DNA of 64,000 nucleotides from Larix kaempferi (taxonomy: Eukaryota; Streptophyta; Pinopsida; Pinales; Pinaceae): the NCBI GenBank assembly GCA_027924585.1, contig BSBM01000826.1, positions 9,579,501 to 9,643,500 of the forward strand, read 5' to 3'. The notes under the pieces were generated by a model. The model saw only the letters and a program-made list of their open reading frames with translations, had not been told where the DNA came from and searched no databases. Within the stretch, counting starts at the first letter, position 1, and each line of letters opens with the position of its first letter. Of the stretch, positions 10,493-22,097 are shown piece after piece. The translations under genes and the position numbers were made by a program.

Positions 10493-11356
10493 TCAATGGT
10501 GCATATCATCCCAAGGGTAGTCCGGTGCAGTGAGTGTTTCTAGAATTTGATCGTCAGTACGAAAGTAATAAGACCATAAATCAACTAGTTCTGGTTTGTA
10601 TGTGGTTGAGATCATATAGATGGTATTGGTTTCTTCCGAAGAAGATGACTTCGGAGGGTAGATTTCTTCGATGAGGGGAGGAGATATCTCTAATTCGGAA
10701 TTGTTCATCTCGTATAAAGCGGCTCTATAATCTGGGAGATCGGGGGAGTGATGTGAATAATGGCCATAAATGCTGCATATCGCACAAGGGTGGTTAGTGC
10801 GAAGTGTTTTGTTGCGAGGTTGAGGAGGTGGCTCAAGTCTCACCACTGGGATTTCGGTGTCGTCATCCAACATATTCATGTGTTCTTGGAGTGCAGGTAA
10901 TTGTGGACATTGATGAGTGGCATGGCCTATGTCGTCACAAAACGAGCACTTAGGGGGAATGCGATTAGTTGGGGGGTTCTTGGCTACCTTGGGGGTTTTT
11001 TGGGGGGTGCGAGTTATGGGTCCAGTGTTGTAAGTTTGTGGGCCTCCGCCCCCTATGTTTCGTAACGGAGGTGGGGCGTTTCTAGACGTTGATGTCATAG
11101 TCACTATTGGGGGTGGTCTGTTTTGCAGATGAGTGACAGGAGGGGGTGGGCAGTTGGTAGTAGTGATAGGTTGTACTAGTTGTAAAATAACAGTGGGATT
11201 CAGCGGGGGGCTCGGAGCTGGTAAGTACCATACAGGTAATCCTAATGTTAAACTAGGAAGGTTGAGTGTAGCCATTACTGGCGAACTGACAACTCCAAAA
11301 AATAGGAACAAGAATGGGATAGTATGAATTGGCGTTGTTCCGATATGAGTAGGCAC
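10493..11356 (-). pseudogene. Protease-RT spacer of element B with two zinc-knuckle-like motifs
   Basis: A proline-rich minus-strand frame of 287 codons. It contains CSFCDDIGHATHQC (CX2CX4HX4C, near 10945-10900) and, about 45 codons later, CAICSIYGHYSHHS, which looks like a second knuckle whose last Cys became Ser. The tail is acidic, with SPPLIEEIYPPKSSSSEET and a terminal DYPWDDMHH. A third, intact knuckle of similar sequence (CSICGVYGHYTHNC) is in the usual gag position near 12630. Knuckles between protease and RT are not the arrangement I expect in Ty3/gypsy. A segmental duplication of the gag C-terminus could explain them, since both regions share LRTNHPC.IC.{2}YGHY. Confidence 0.65.
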
Positions 11357-11386
11357 TGTGGGTGTTTGTGGCGGTAACGAGGGCTG

Positions 11387-11920
11387 CTATGTGGTGTGCG
11401 ACAGGGTGCACAAATCGGATGTTTTTGTTATCGGTAAAGGTGGTGGGATCGATGGAAATGTGGAAGTCATAGGTGACTCGGTGTAGATTCCAAGACCAAT
11501 TGACGTGACAAATGATGTCGATGCAGTTTGAATGGTTTGTTCAATCACTAGTAGCACATTTTGAGGGGCTGCGGGGGCGTTAGGATCATAATATGTGAGC
11601 TGATCAATCTTAATAACGCGTCCTTCATGTGGGAACATCATGAGGTAGAACACAGATGAAGCGACGACTTTCATTTTGTACATATAGCTACGTCTAAGAA
11701 GGAGGTTGTAGTCGAGCTGGGCATTGATCACATCGATGTCAATGAGAACCAATTTGCCGCCTAGTTCTACGAGTACATTCACTAAGAGGCCTTGTGGTTG
11801 AGCTGAACGCCCATCATAAGCTCGTAATGCTGTGGTAGATGGTTGTAAAGTGGGGGAGCCAAGTTTCTGCCACACAAGAGTGGACATAACGTAGGTTGAA
11901 GCTCCTTCATCGATGATGCA
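11387..11920 (-). pseudogene. Aspartic protease of element B
   Basis: The minus-strand frame reads CIIDEGASTYVMSTLVWQKL, where DEGAS stands for the DxGA(S/T) active site, followed by LTRAYDGRS-like and LVLIDIDVINAQLDYNLLLRRSY, the second conserved block of retropepsins (ALIGLDFL-like). A TAA/TGA stop separates it from the VNIRNLVVH segment upstream (11921). It would process the gag-pol polyprotein. The active-site Ser/Gly order looks slightly altered and the copy is interrupted by stops. Confidence 0.7.
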
Positions 11921-13426
11921 TTAATGCACAACGAGGTTTCGAATGTTTACGGATACTTGGAAGGCTAAATTTGATGGCAGTCGGGGTTCATCTTGGTCTA
12001 AGTCGAAGGCCATCATATATGCGTCGTTAGGATCTACTCCTCCGATGGCGGATAATAGTAGTTTTCGTTGTGTAGGGCATGTTTTTAATACCTCTAAAGC
12101 AGACATAGCAGCGGGGGATTGTGCTAAATCTTCCACAATGTTATAATTGGATGCTGCACAAGCATTAGGATTGTTATTAATCCTTCGCGAAGGTATGCGA
12201 GGGATTTTAGGTCCTCCATCCAACAACATATTTGGTATGCGTAGTGGTTGATCTGATGGAAGGGGGGTGGATGCGTCAGTGGGCGGAGTTTTCGGGGGTG
12301 GGCCGTACTAATTCCTGCGAGTCTGGAGGTTGATGTCATTGGATAACATCATTAATAAATGGTGTGTACCTGAATCCGTATGCTGATAATCAGTTGCGGC
12401 ATTGGTGATTTGCTGCTGAGGTGCAGCAGATCCTTGTGGGGGATCCATTGGGCGGGCATTTATTACTCCTTGGTTTGGCAATGGGTTTTGCAATATCATG
12501 GGTTGCGGTTGATTAGGTGGAGCTGGCTATCCAGCGTGGCCCTGGCGTTGGGCATCGTCAGCCCAAAGCTTACGTGCTTTCTCTAAATGGGGGCAGTTGT
12601 GAGTGTAGTGGCCATAGACTCCACATATAGAACATGGATGGTTTGTTCTCAGGTTATTTTTTTTTGCATGTTTGGGAGGACTATCAGGATTCTGGTTGGG
12701 GGGAGCAGCATTGTTATTATTTGGAGGATTAGGTGGTGGTGGTCCTTGATTATGTTGCTGGTTGTTTCTGCGGTTATGTCCTCTTCTGCGGTTTTGTTGT
12801 CCGCCCTGGTTGCATTGGTTGTTTTGGTGTTGGGGCTAATTGTGTTGTGTGTACACTTGCCCTTGAGTAGTGGGAGGATTTTGGGGTGCCATAGGTGTGG
12901 GAGCAGGTTGCGGTGGATAGTAAGCTTGTGGGGCTGGAGGAGGTCCAGTTGCCTACTGGGGTTGTTGGTAACACTGAGCTATTGGGAGTGTTGGGTTAGC
13001 TGGTGTAGCCTACTGGGGGTAATACATTGGTTGGGCCGGTAAGTGAATTGGGTTATGGGTAGCCAGTTGGTTATAGTATGTGGGTGGTACATAGGTCGAT
13101 GGTGTTTTCCAGTAGCAATGTGGTGGACAAGAGGGTCCATGAGTGTGATGAGTCTGATTCGTTGGAGCGTATGAAGTCGTAGCTCCAGAATTGGATGTAG
13201 CTCTAAAGAGGTCTGGGGTGTTTATGGTGTTCACCATGATAAAAGATTTATTTTGTGACGTGACTTGGTCGATAATACCATCAGCGACATGTGATGCCCC
13301 CGGAGCATCACCTCGTGAAGAATCACCTCGTGAGGCGTCTGGTATGATGATGTAGAGATAGCCTGACTGAGCATAAATTAGGTCAAACTGCTGAGCTTTT
13401 AAGATAGCTTCATCTTTTGACTGGGG
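11921..13426 (-). pseudogene. Gag C-terminal half of element B, Pro/Gln-rich with zinc knuckle
   Basis: Continues gag after an in-frame TGA at 13424-13426 (CGA to TGA likely). It has a QQFDLIYAQSGYLY segment, a Pro/Gln/Asn-rich tract with GGQQNRRRGHNRRNNQQHN, and the knuckle CSICGVYGHYTHNC near 12640-12600 (CX2CX4HX4C, an RNA-binding nucleocapsid motif). After that comes KARKLWADDAQRQGHAG, a further Pro-rich spacer and SAIGGVDPNDAYMMAFDL leading to protease. Several TAG/TAA stops (near 13010, 12960, 12838, 12526 and 12308) punctuate one frame. Most sit at codons that could have been CAG, CAA or TGG. Confidence 0.75.
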
Positions 13427-14172
13427 TCATTCGGAAGCTACATTTTTGGCTATGAGGGGTAGGAGTGATTTGAGAAACCAATCCAAAAAGATACGGTTGT
13501 CTAGTTTAATCTTGCAGAGGCTATGGTGCTTACGCCACTCATGGATGTGATCGGTGATGTGGGTAGTCGTGTTCTGTCTGCAAGATAGAAGTATTTCAAC
13601 TCCTACATCATAGCGTACAGGGAGTTGAAAAAACTGGAGGAAAGTTGAGGCAAGGGACGTAAATGTGTTGTGGGTCCCATGTGGTTGCTCAATGTACCAC
13701 TTGGCGGCAGAGCCAGTGAACGTTCGTTGTAACAGTCGCAGTCTAATGGAATCATCTACTATGGAGTTAGAGGAACACCATAGGTGAAAAGACATGATGT
13801 GGTTTTGGGGATCTTCCCCATCTTTTCCTTCAAACTTTGGTATGTCTGAGGGAAGCTTGATGGGCATGGGTGGCGATGTGAGGTTGTGTCTAATAGGATC
13901 ATTGGTTAACTTGGCTAGGTCTGATAAGTTCAGACTGGACATGTATGGTAGACTAGAAGATGGGTGTGGCGTGGTGACTGGGACATAACTATTAATAGTC
14001 GCATTATGTGGTGGTCCAGCTCCTCCTAAAGGTATGCTAGGTATGGAAGGGATGTGTCCTCCAACCGATGTGGTGTGGGAAGGGCCTGCGTCGCCAAGTG
14101 CAACATGGGTTGCGGAGGGGTTAGGAATAGTTCCAGGAAACCCTGGGATATGGGTTGTTGTAATGAGAGGGG
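13427..14172 (-). pseudogene. Gag (capsid) domain of element B, part downstream of insertion C
   Basis: Begins in a Pro/Ser/Thr-rich stretch that continues, in frame across insertion C, from 20936. It reaches MSSLNLSDLAKLTND (13942), then the Retrotrans_gag core: PSDIPKFEGKDGEDP, HIMSFHLWCSSNS, RLRLLQRTFTGSAAKWYIEQ and HEWRKHHSLCKIKLDNRIF. This forms the capsid of the virus-like particle. The frame runs uninterrupted from the junction at 14172 to the TGA at 13424. Confidence 0.85.
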
Positions 14173-14177
14173 GTGTG
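14173..14177. repeat. Target-site duplication of element C, left copy (GTGTG)
   Basis: Identical to 20931-20935. Deleting C plus one copy restores B's gag reading frame. Confidence 0.93.
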
Positions 14178-16198
14178 TGTCATGTCCCAAATTTGGAATT
14201 TGGTCACAATGGCCTAATCACATTAGCCATATTCATTAGAGTTTGTAAAATTGATGTTAAGGGTCAAATAATTGCCAAAGAGAAAAATTACTAGTTTCCT
14301 AGGTTTGGGGTGGAAGCTTTGGGATTTGGAATAAGGGGGATAATAAATGATGTTTAGACATTAGAAGGGTTTAGGTGTTTAATAAATAGAGTGAATAAAG
14401 AAATTCAAGATAAATCCTAGCCGACAAATGGTTTTGGAGACATATGGAGGATGTGGGACCCACACTAGCTTGATTTTTCATAATACATGGTATCTCTCTT
14501 TTGCAAATTCGAATTAATGGGAATGTGAACACTCTTGGGTGAGTTGGTAAGTCATAACACATGTCATGAACATATTAGATCGAATTGGGAAGGATTTGTA
14601 ACCTCCATGGAAGATAAAGAGTCAAAGTGGAAGTTTGTGGACACTTGGGCTAGATTCCCTAGCCCCTATGACACCAATGATGGAGCATCTATGAAAAATA
14701 TGACAAATTGCAGACCTGACCTCTGACATCTGACCACTATGACATGTCAGCCCCAAAAATAGGCTCAAAGAAGGTGAATTTGGGATTTGGAGAAGCCAAA
14801 GAGACTCAAAATCGAATTTGGGAGAAGATGGAAGGTTGGAACTAGGAGACAAGTGGCAAATCTGGAATATTTCCTAAATGGAAATCTATTGAATCTATTG
14901 AGAGGATTTCGACCCTTAGAAGGCTAATGTTGGTTATAAAATTTAGAAATGAAGTATGAGAATGGATTTTGATCATTTGTAGAATTTGCAATTGCATTTG
15001 TGAAGAGGGAGAGCTAGTGGATGACTAGTTTCTTGCCTTAGCCAATTTCGAGGGTGAAAGATTCCCATCCAATTTGGCAATTGGAAAGGCCATTCAGACC
15101 TTTCATTTTGATCTTTAATGGAGTCTTTATTTGTAGGTTTAAGCTACAGGGCAGCTCATGGTTTCTTCTATTGCAGCTCGCTCCTTCAACCATTTCCAGT
15201 TTTGATGGCATATTCTTGATCCTTGAGGGAGGGCATTTTTGGTGAGCTATTTTACTCTTTGGGGGAGCTTCAAATGCCCCATTTATTTTTTAATATTAAT
15301 TACATACTCTTTTATTCATCTCCAGAAAGTTTCAGGTCGAAATTCCAAGTAGAAATGTATAAATCTCATTTTTAATGGAAGAACAATGCCATTTCCCCAC
15401 TACCTTGTTGTGAACCAATGTATTGATGATGATTTCAAATGAATGGATGATTATATGATTCATTTGTGATTAATGGACTGCCATGGATGTATTTTACAAG
15501 TTTCATGTACTGTACTTGATCATTTGAAGTATTTTTACTCAGTTTAATTGCATTGGGAGAAGAAATAGTGCCATTTCCCCAAAGGTCGAATTGGTGATTT
15601 TTGCAGTTGAATGGGAGAGGGTGAGAACAGTTTTAATAAACCATTAATGGTGAATATGAGACCTTAATAACATAATTAACACATTACATACCTCTGTTCC
15701 TAAATTTGAGTGGGTTTGGAGGCATTTGGGAAGCCATTTTCAGTACTTACCTTAGGGGGATTTGAACCCCAAATTGCTAGTAAAATTGCATACTTGGTCC
15801 AGAATCTTAAGAGAGTTTTCAGAGGTATTTTGGTGGCCATATTTTATCCCTGAACATCATATTCAATCCCTAATATCATTCATACACCTTCCTTGAAGAT
15901 TTGAAGGCATTTGGAGTCAATTTGAGACCTAGACACCAATACTAGTCAAAGGGAAATCACTAGTAAAGTTACCTACATTGACCAGAATTGAAAGAGTATT
16001 TGCAGAAGTGTTTTAAAGGTACAAAGGAATCCATGAAACACATATTTATGTTTTAATATCATTCATATACCTTCTCATAATATTTGGGATCATTTGGGGC
16101 AAATTTGGGACCTAGAGATCGAAAGTAGTCAAAGGTCGAACCAAGGAAAAAAGTGGAAAATTGCAATTTTAATAAAATTCCTAACAAGGGACATTACA
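14178..16198 (+). repeat. 5' LTR of element C
   Basis: Begins TGTCATGTCCC and ends GGGACATTACA, giving short inverted ends. It is nearly identical to 18911-20930, with scattered substitutions (about 2-3% by eye). A short open frame at 14535-14726 recurs in the other LTR but has no coding signature. Confidence 0.95.
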
Positions 16199-16199
16199 G

Positions 16200-16211
16200 T
16201 GGTATCGAAGC
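16200..16211 (+). other. Primer binding site of element C (initiator Met tRNA type)
   Basis: TGGTATCGAAGC resembles the common plant TGGTATCAGAGC primer site and sits immediately after the 5' LTR with one spacer base. Confidence 0.8.
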
Positions 16212-16264
16212 ATGGTCCTTGCACCTGTTTATTAGGTACATACATTCAATAATAATTTGCATCC

Positions 16265-18931
16265 ATGTCTTACTATTATGATGAATCCTATGAGTACAAT
16301 TCTTATGAGGAATATGCAGATGCTTATGAGCAATATGAAGCAGAATGTGAATGGTATGAGGAAGAGGTGCCATCATGCAACACTTCTTCCAATTTCAAGA
16401 GAAATGAATATTATTCTTATGACTTTAAATATGATGAATATAAGTGTGTCACACCAACCAAGGATAATTCTATGAGTGAGTTCCAAAGATGGAGAGCAAA
16501 ATATAAAACCTTGCCCCAACAATATCAAAAATATCAAGAATATCTTGCTTTTAGCAAAAATACACAAAATGCCATGTCTTTTGAGTACTATGCTGAACAT
16601 GTTTTTGAAAATAGGCCCAAAAATGAAGATGTGTAGTTAGTGAAGAAAGGTTTATGCCCTTCTTGTAAAAACCCTTGGAGCGAGTATCATATATGTGTGC
16701 ATGAAATGATGTCCTCCTTGAGGAGAGCTTTTGAGATTTATTCAAGAAGAGATTCCAAATATATTGATCCTAAGGAAAACAAGGGGCAAAATGCATCAAC
16801 TTGCTTTAAGGAGAAAAAGGAAGAGACATCACAAGAGCATGAAGAAGATTCTATTGAAAATATGGAAGATCATTTCGAGACACCTTCTAGCTTAGACATG
16901 AACGAAAGATCATCTACTGATGGATGCTTAAACTATGAAGGAGTACCTACTGATGGGTGCTCACACCTCTATGTTGGTGACATAGAGATCACTTTTGAAA
17001 GTGTTTCTACAAGTACAAGTTTCATTAAGCATGATAATGAAGACCTTGTAGCAGTTGAAGAAGAACCAAGATCAACTTCCCCATCACCACTTGAGCTTCA
17101 TGAAGTTGGTCCAAGCAAAATTGAAGAAGATGAGGAGGTTCATTTGTAAGAGCCTCATTTTCTTGAAGGGTCCTTAAAGATGAATGAAAATAAGATCCAA
17201 GAGTCCCTCAGCATTCTCCATGACACTCAAGCATTGGTGTCAAATTCTTGTTGGAGAGCTACTTCATTGGAGGAAACATCATTCCTTGAAGACATGGAGA
17301 AGATTCAAAGAGCAATGTGCCACATCAAAGGTAATTTCATGTCTTTTCTTTTCGATAGAAACCATTTGTTTGAGCTTAATGAATTGTTACATGATGCATA
17401 CTTGAAGAATAATCAGGATATTCATAAGCTCACAATTCAAAATGAACAACTTCTTGAAAAGTTGCAAGATACTTGTTTTTCCTCCTATGTTTCAGATTGT
17501 CAAATGGTAGATTGTTTGGAGGATTCTCATGACATGGTGGATCATGAGAAATGTGAAAATTTGAATGTTCTTGATGTGTTTGAAGATGAAATTGAAGAGA
17601 TCCAAACACTTGATGTGGTGGAAGAGGAATTTGAATTGCCTCTTGATGAAGGTTATGCAATTTTTAAAGAAGAGCATGATTCCTTTACATTGGAACCAAA
17701 CTATGACAAAGAGTTCACACTTTTGAAGGAGCTGCATGATACTACCCATATGGATCCTTCCCATGATGAAACTTCTGTACTTTTTGATCATTTGGGTGAT
17801 TTGGTTCATTCTCCTACATCCTACAATTCCATGTTTTGCAACATTAGTCTCAATGAAGTATGGGTGAAAGGGTTCTTTTTGATGGTGCCACATGAGGAGT
17901 ATGGAACTCCTAGATTTAATTTTTATGATAATATGGTTGAAGCACATTCTTATTCACATTTGCAGCAACATTATTTGTCACTTTATGATGATGCAAATCT
18001 ACATGGATGCACCTATGATATGCATTTGAGTCACTTGAAGACTCATGGTTTTTCTTGCTCAACATTTGATTCATTTGATGTTGGAGGAACTTCATCCAAC
18101 ACTTGGGAGAATAGATTTATGATTGGAGAACATTTTTGTTGGCATCCACATACTTTGTTATATTTTTATGATTCTCACATTCATGGATGTATGGGTGAGA
18201 CTTCTTTGATTCATTTGAAGTCTCATTGTTTTTTCTGCTCATTATTTGGTTCAGATTCTAGTGGAGATTGTTCATTCACTTCTTGGATAAAAGAATACAT
18301 GGCTGAATATTTTGATGCATATCACATCCTTTTGGAGAAGCATTATAGGAGATGGGATCCTCACCTATGTCATTGGAGCAGATTTTATTGGTCACTTGAA
18401 GCTTGTATGCACTTGGAAAATGGTGGTCTACTTGCTTGGAGGTATAAGCACTTTCATGACTCTTTGATGAAGCATATCCTTGATGTACATTTTCATTATG
18501 TTGTTATGTACTTTGATGATATATATTTGGTACTCATGATGTTTGGAAGAATGCATACAAGAAAATGGGATCCGGGAATCCTCTTATCTAATGGTGTAGG
18601 TTGGAGAGCACTGTTAATTGTTGGGGTGAAATACAAGCAATGGGACCCTGGAATAATTTTTGTCTCATTGGTTTCATTTTTTGGGGGGAAGCAAGCAGTA
18701 TGGGAGATGGATTCCCCACTTAATAAAGTGATTTTAATAAGAGTAGTGCAGCAACAAGCATGGTGGTTCCTCTCTAAAATATTCATGGAAAGTCAAAGAC
18801 TCAAGGTTTGTCAATTCAATGGCAACTTCAAAGAATTATACAGAAAGCAGGTTCTTCAACACCCATGTTTGAAATTGCTTGAGGACAAACAATATTGGGA
18901 AGGGAGGATTTGTCATGTCCCAAATTTGTAA
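16265..18931 (+). pseudogene. Internal open frame of element C (gag-like, unrecognised), two in-frame stops
   Basis: One frame of about 889 codons is interrupted only by TAG at 16634-16636 and TAA at 17147-17149, and runs 21 bases into the 3' LTR. The N-terminus is Tyr/Glu-rich (MSYYYDESYEYNSYEEYADA). Just after the first stop comes CPSCKNPWSEYHICVH, a possible zinc-binding site. The middle is acidic with paired-helix character (LEKLQDTCFSSY, FEDEIEEIQTLDVVEEEFEL). Two similar segments, HGCTYDMHLSHLKTHGFSCS and HGCMGETSLIHLKSHCFFCS, form an internal repeat. The C-terminal third contains VVMYFDDIYLV, which resembles an RT active site, but the flanks do not look like RT. I cannot assign a function. 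A gag-derived particle protein is possible. Confidence 0.6.
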
Positions 18932-20930
18932 TTGGGTCACAATGGCCTAATCACATTAGCCATATTCATTAGAGTTTGTAAAATTGATGTTAAGGGTCAA
19001 ATAATTGCCAAGGAGGAAAATTACTAGTTTCCTAGGTTTGGGGTGGAAGCTTTGGGATTTGGAATAAGGGGGATAATAAATGATGTTTAGACATTAGAAG
19101 GGTTCAGGTATTTAATAAATAGAGTGAATAAAGAAATTCAAGAGAAATCCTAGATGACAAATGGTTTGGAGACATATGGAGGATGTGGGACCCACACTAG
19201 CTTGATTTTTCATAATACATGGTATCTCTCTTTTGCAAATTCAAATTAATGGGAATGTGAACACTCTTGGGTGAGTTGGTAAGTCATAACACATGTCATG
19301 AACATATTAGGTCGAATTGGGAAGGATTTGTAACCTCCATGGAAGATAAAGAGTCAAAGTGGAAGTTTGTGGACACTTGGGCTAGATTCCCTAGCCCCTA
19401 TGACACCAATAATGGAGCATCTATGACATATATGACAAACTGTAGACATGACCTCTGACATCTAACCACTATGACATGTCATCCCCAAAAATAGGCTCAA
19501 AGAAGGAGAATTTGGGAGTTGGAGAAGCCAAAGAGACTCAAAATCGAATTTGGGAGAAGATGGAAGGTTGGAACTAGGAGACAAGTGGCAAATATGGAAT
19601 ATTTCCTAAATGGAAATCTATTGAATCTATTGAGAGGATTTCGACCCTTAGAAGGCTAATGTTGGTTATAAAATGTATAAATGAAGTATGAGAATGGATT
19701 TTGATCATTTGTAGAATTTGCAATTGCATTTGTGAAGAGGGAGAGCTAGTGGATGACTAGTTTCTTGCCTTAGCCAATTTCGAGGGTGAAAGATTCCCAT
19801 CCAAGTTGGCAATTGAAAAGGCCATTCAGACCTTTCATTTGGAGCTTTAATGGAGTCTTTATTTTCAGGTGTAAGCTACAGGGCATCTCATGGTTTCTTC
19901 TATTGTAGCTCGCTCCTTCAACCATTTCCAGTTTTGATGGCATATTCTTGATCCTTGAGGGAGGGCATTTTTGGTGAGCTATTATACTCTTTGGGGGAGC
20001 TTCTAATGCCCCATTTATTTTTTAATATGAATTAAATACTCTGTTATTCATCTCCAGAAAGTTTCAGGTCGAAATTCCAAGTAGAAATGTATAAATCTCA
20101 TTTTTAATGGAAGAACAATGCCATTTCCCCACTACCTTGTTGTGAACCAATGTATTGATGATGATTTCGAATGAATGGATGATTATATGATGCATTTGTG
20201 ATTAATGGACTTCCATGGATGTATTTTACAAGTTTCATGTACTGTACTTGAGCATTTGAAGTTTTTTTACTCAGTTTAATTGCATTGGGAGAAGAAATAG
20301 TGTCATTTCCCCAAGGGTCGAATTGGTGATTTTTGCAGTTGAATGGGAGAGGGTGAGAACAGTTGTAATAAACCATTAATGGTGCATATGATACCTTAAT
20401 AACATACTTAACACATTACATACCTCTTTTCCTAAATTTGAGTGGGTTTGGAGGCATTTGGGAAGCCATTTTCAGTACTTACCTTAGGGGAATTTGAACC
20501 CCAAATTACTAGTAAAATTGCATACTTGGTACAGAATCTTAAGAGAGTTTGCAGAGGTATTTTGGTGTCCATATGTTATCCCTGAACATCATATTCAATC
20601 CCTAATATCATTCATACACCTTCCTTGAAGATTTGAAGGCATTTGGAGTCAATTTGAGACTTAGACACCAATACTAGTCAAAGGGAAATCACTAGTAAAG
20701 TTACCTACATTGACCAGAATTGAAAGAGTATTTGCAGAAGTGTTTTAAAGGTAAAAAGGAATCCCTGAAACACATATTTATGTTCTAATATCATTCATAT
20801 ACCTTCTCAGAATATTTGGGATCATTTGGGGTAAATTTGGGACCTAGAGATCAAAACTAGTCAAAGGTCGAACCAAGGAAAAAAGTGGAAAATTGCAATT
20901 TTAATAAAATTCCTAACAAGGGACATTACA
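18911..20930 (+). repeat. 3' LTR of element C
   Basis: 2020 bp, same TG and CA ends as the 5' copy, preceded by the polypurine tract at 18898-18908 and followed by the GTGTG duplication at 20931-20935. Confidence 0.95.
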
Positions 20931-20935
20931 GTGTG

Positions 20936-21345
20936 ACCCCTATGTTGGGCATACCCATAATAGGTGGTGGTCCTATGTTGGGAATTCATAAAGGGGGAAT
21001 GGCCCCTATATTAGGAATGCCTAAGGGGGTTGTGGTTACCGTGGGTGGCACAGTAGTAGTAGGGTTTGTCGATGTATCTCCAATAGCACTGGTGAAAAGG
21101 GGGTCGTATTGTGATCCAACCACGGGGTTGGTTGGTGATGTTTCAGTAGGGTGTTCGGATTCAGCCTCAGAATCAGATGTGAAGTGAGGCACGTCAGAAT
21201 CGGATGACTGTGTTCTATGCCGATCACGTGTCGAGTCAAGGGATAAGGCTCTACGTCTATGACGTGTAGAGTCAAGTGTACTGAACTGAGGGGGCTCACC
21301 CTGAAAATGGTGGGATCGTCTTAAATTCTCAATGGTGAGAAATGT
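20936..21345 (-). pseudogene. N-terminal Pro/Ser/Thr-rich part of element B gag, upstream of insertion C
   Basis: The minus-strand frame is open from 21345 (a TAA is at 21346-21348) and reads ENLRRSHHFQGEPPQ, an Arg-rich stretch, then VPHFTSDSEAESEHPTE and a Pro/Thr-rich tail with repeated IPNIG. A TGA at about 20981-20983 breaks it. The frame then continues to the C junction at 20936 and on to 14172 without a shift. No ATG remains near the start, so the start codon is lost or lies in a spliced leader. Confidence 0.7.
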
Positions 21346-21460
21346 TTAAAAATTCCAGTGGAAGGTGGTGATGTAAAAAACTTGAAACCCTAGTGCAATA
21401 ATGAGTGTAAGAGGGGAGTGAAAAAATAATGGCTCTCAGGACAACAACCAACCTCAAAAG

Positions 21461-21492
21461 CACTTATTATAACAGTTGTGCTATAATAAGTG
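21461..21492. repeat. Inverted repeat, 11-bp arms
   Basis: CACTTATTATA and TATAATAAGTG separated by 10 bases. It could form a hairpin in B leader RNA. Confidence 0.7.
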
Positions 21493-22042
21493 GAGGGATC
21501 CAAAAAAGTGGTTAGAATACCAAAAGTCAAACAGTTCCTAGAAAAAAGTGGTGCTCACTAGACCAAATGTGGGTATTGTATCATGCAAACACCTAACTAG
21601 AAGTATTGTTAGTCAACAAACTATATTCTCTGCAAGGTGATGAAATCCAAGTCAGAAAATATAGAGTGTAGAATCAATGGCTAGATATCTCCCTACCGGG
21701 AGGGACACCGAGTAGACAATCCTAGAAGTATGGCTACTAAGATACCCCATTCATGACACATTTGGTTGGGTGAATCTGCAGTTTGGTTCTATCGTCGTTG
21801 TACCCTCATACAGGTGTATACTGTAAGTTTTAAACCTTAACAATGAAGTACAAACTTATATCGATTCTTAAGCATTAACAGGAAATACACAATGGCACAC
21901 ACATTACACAGAGATTTTCACCTGGAAACCCTTAACCGGGAAAAAAAAAACCAGCAAAACATAGAGCCGCATAGCTCCTTTTTCATTATATGTTTATTTT
22001 ACATGTACAATACAATAAATGGTATTCTGCAGCATCTAAAAC

Positions 22043-22097
22043 CCTAATTCGTTTACCCGAATTAGGTTACAACCCTAATTCCTTTTACCGGAATTAG
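22043..22097. repeat. Two consecutive hairpins with matched sequence changes
   Basis: CCTAATTCG..CGAATTAGG (22043-22051, 22058-22066) is followed by CTAATTCC..GGAATTAG (22075-22082, 22090-22097). The one differing base pair is changed on both arms. Confidence 0.7.

Larger units (their letters stand above)
14178..20930 (+). mobile_element. Non-autonomous LTR retrotransposon C (LARD-like), inserted in gag of B
   Basis: 6,753 bp with TG/CA-ended LTRs of 2021 and 2020 bp (14178-16198, 18911-20930) and a GTGTG target duplication. The primer site TGGTATCGAAGC lies two bases after the 5' LTR (16200-16211), and a purine run GGGAAGGGAGGA (18898-18908) precedes the 3' LTR, so orientation is plus. The 2.7-kb interior has one long reading frame with no recognisable protease, RT, RNase H or integrase. 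Long LTRs with no pol fit the large retrotransposon derivative (LARD) type. The partner supplying pol is not in the window. Confidence 0.93.

Noticed and set aside
14535-14726. 63-codon open frame conserved at 19267-19458
   Set aside because: Both lie at the same place in the two LTRs of C, so conservation is due to LTR identity, not coding constraint.
18480-18530. RT active-site-like VVMYFDDIYLV in element C
   Set aside because: Not called RT because none of the other RT blocks (for example LDLxSGYHQ or MPFGL) occur around it.
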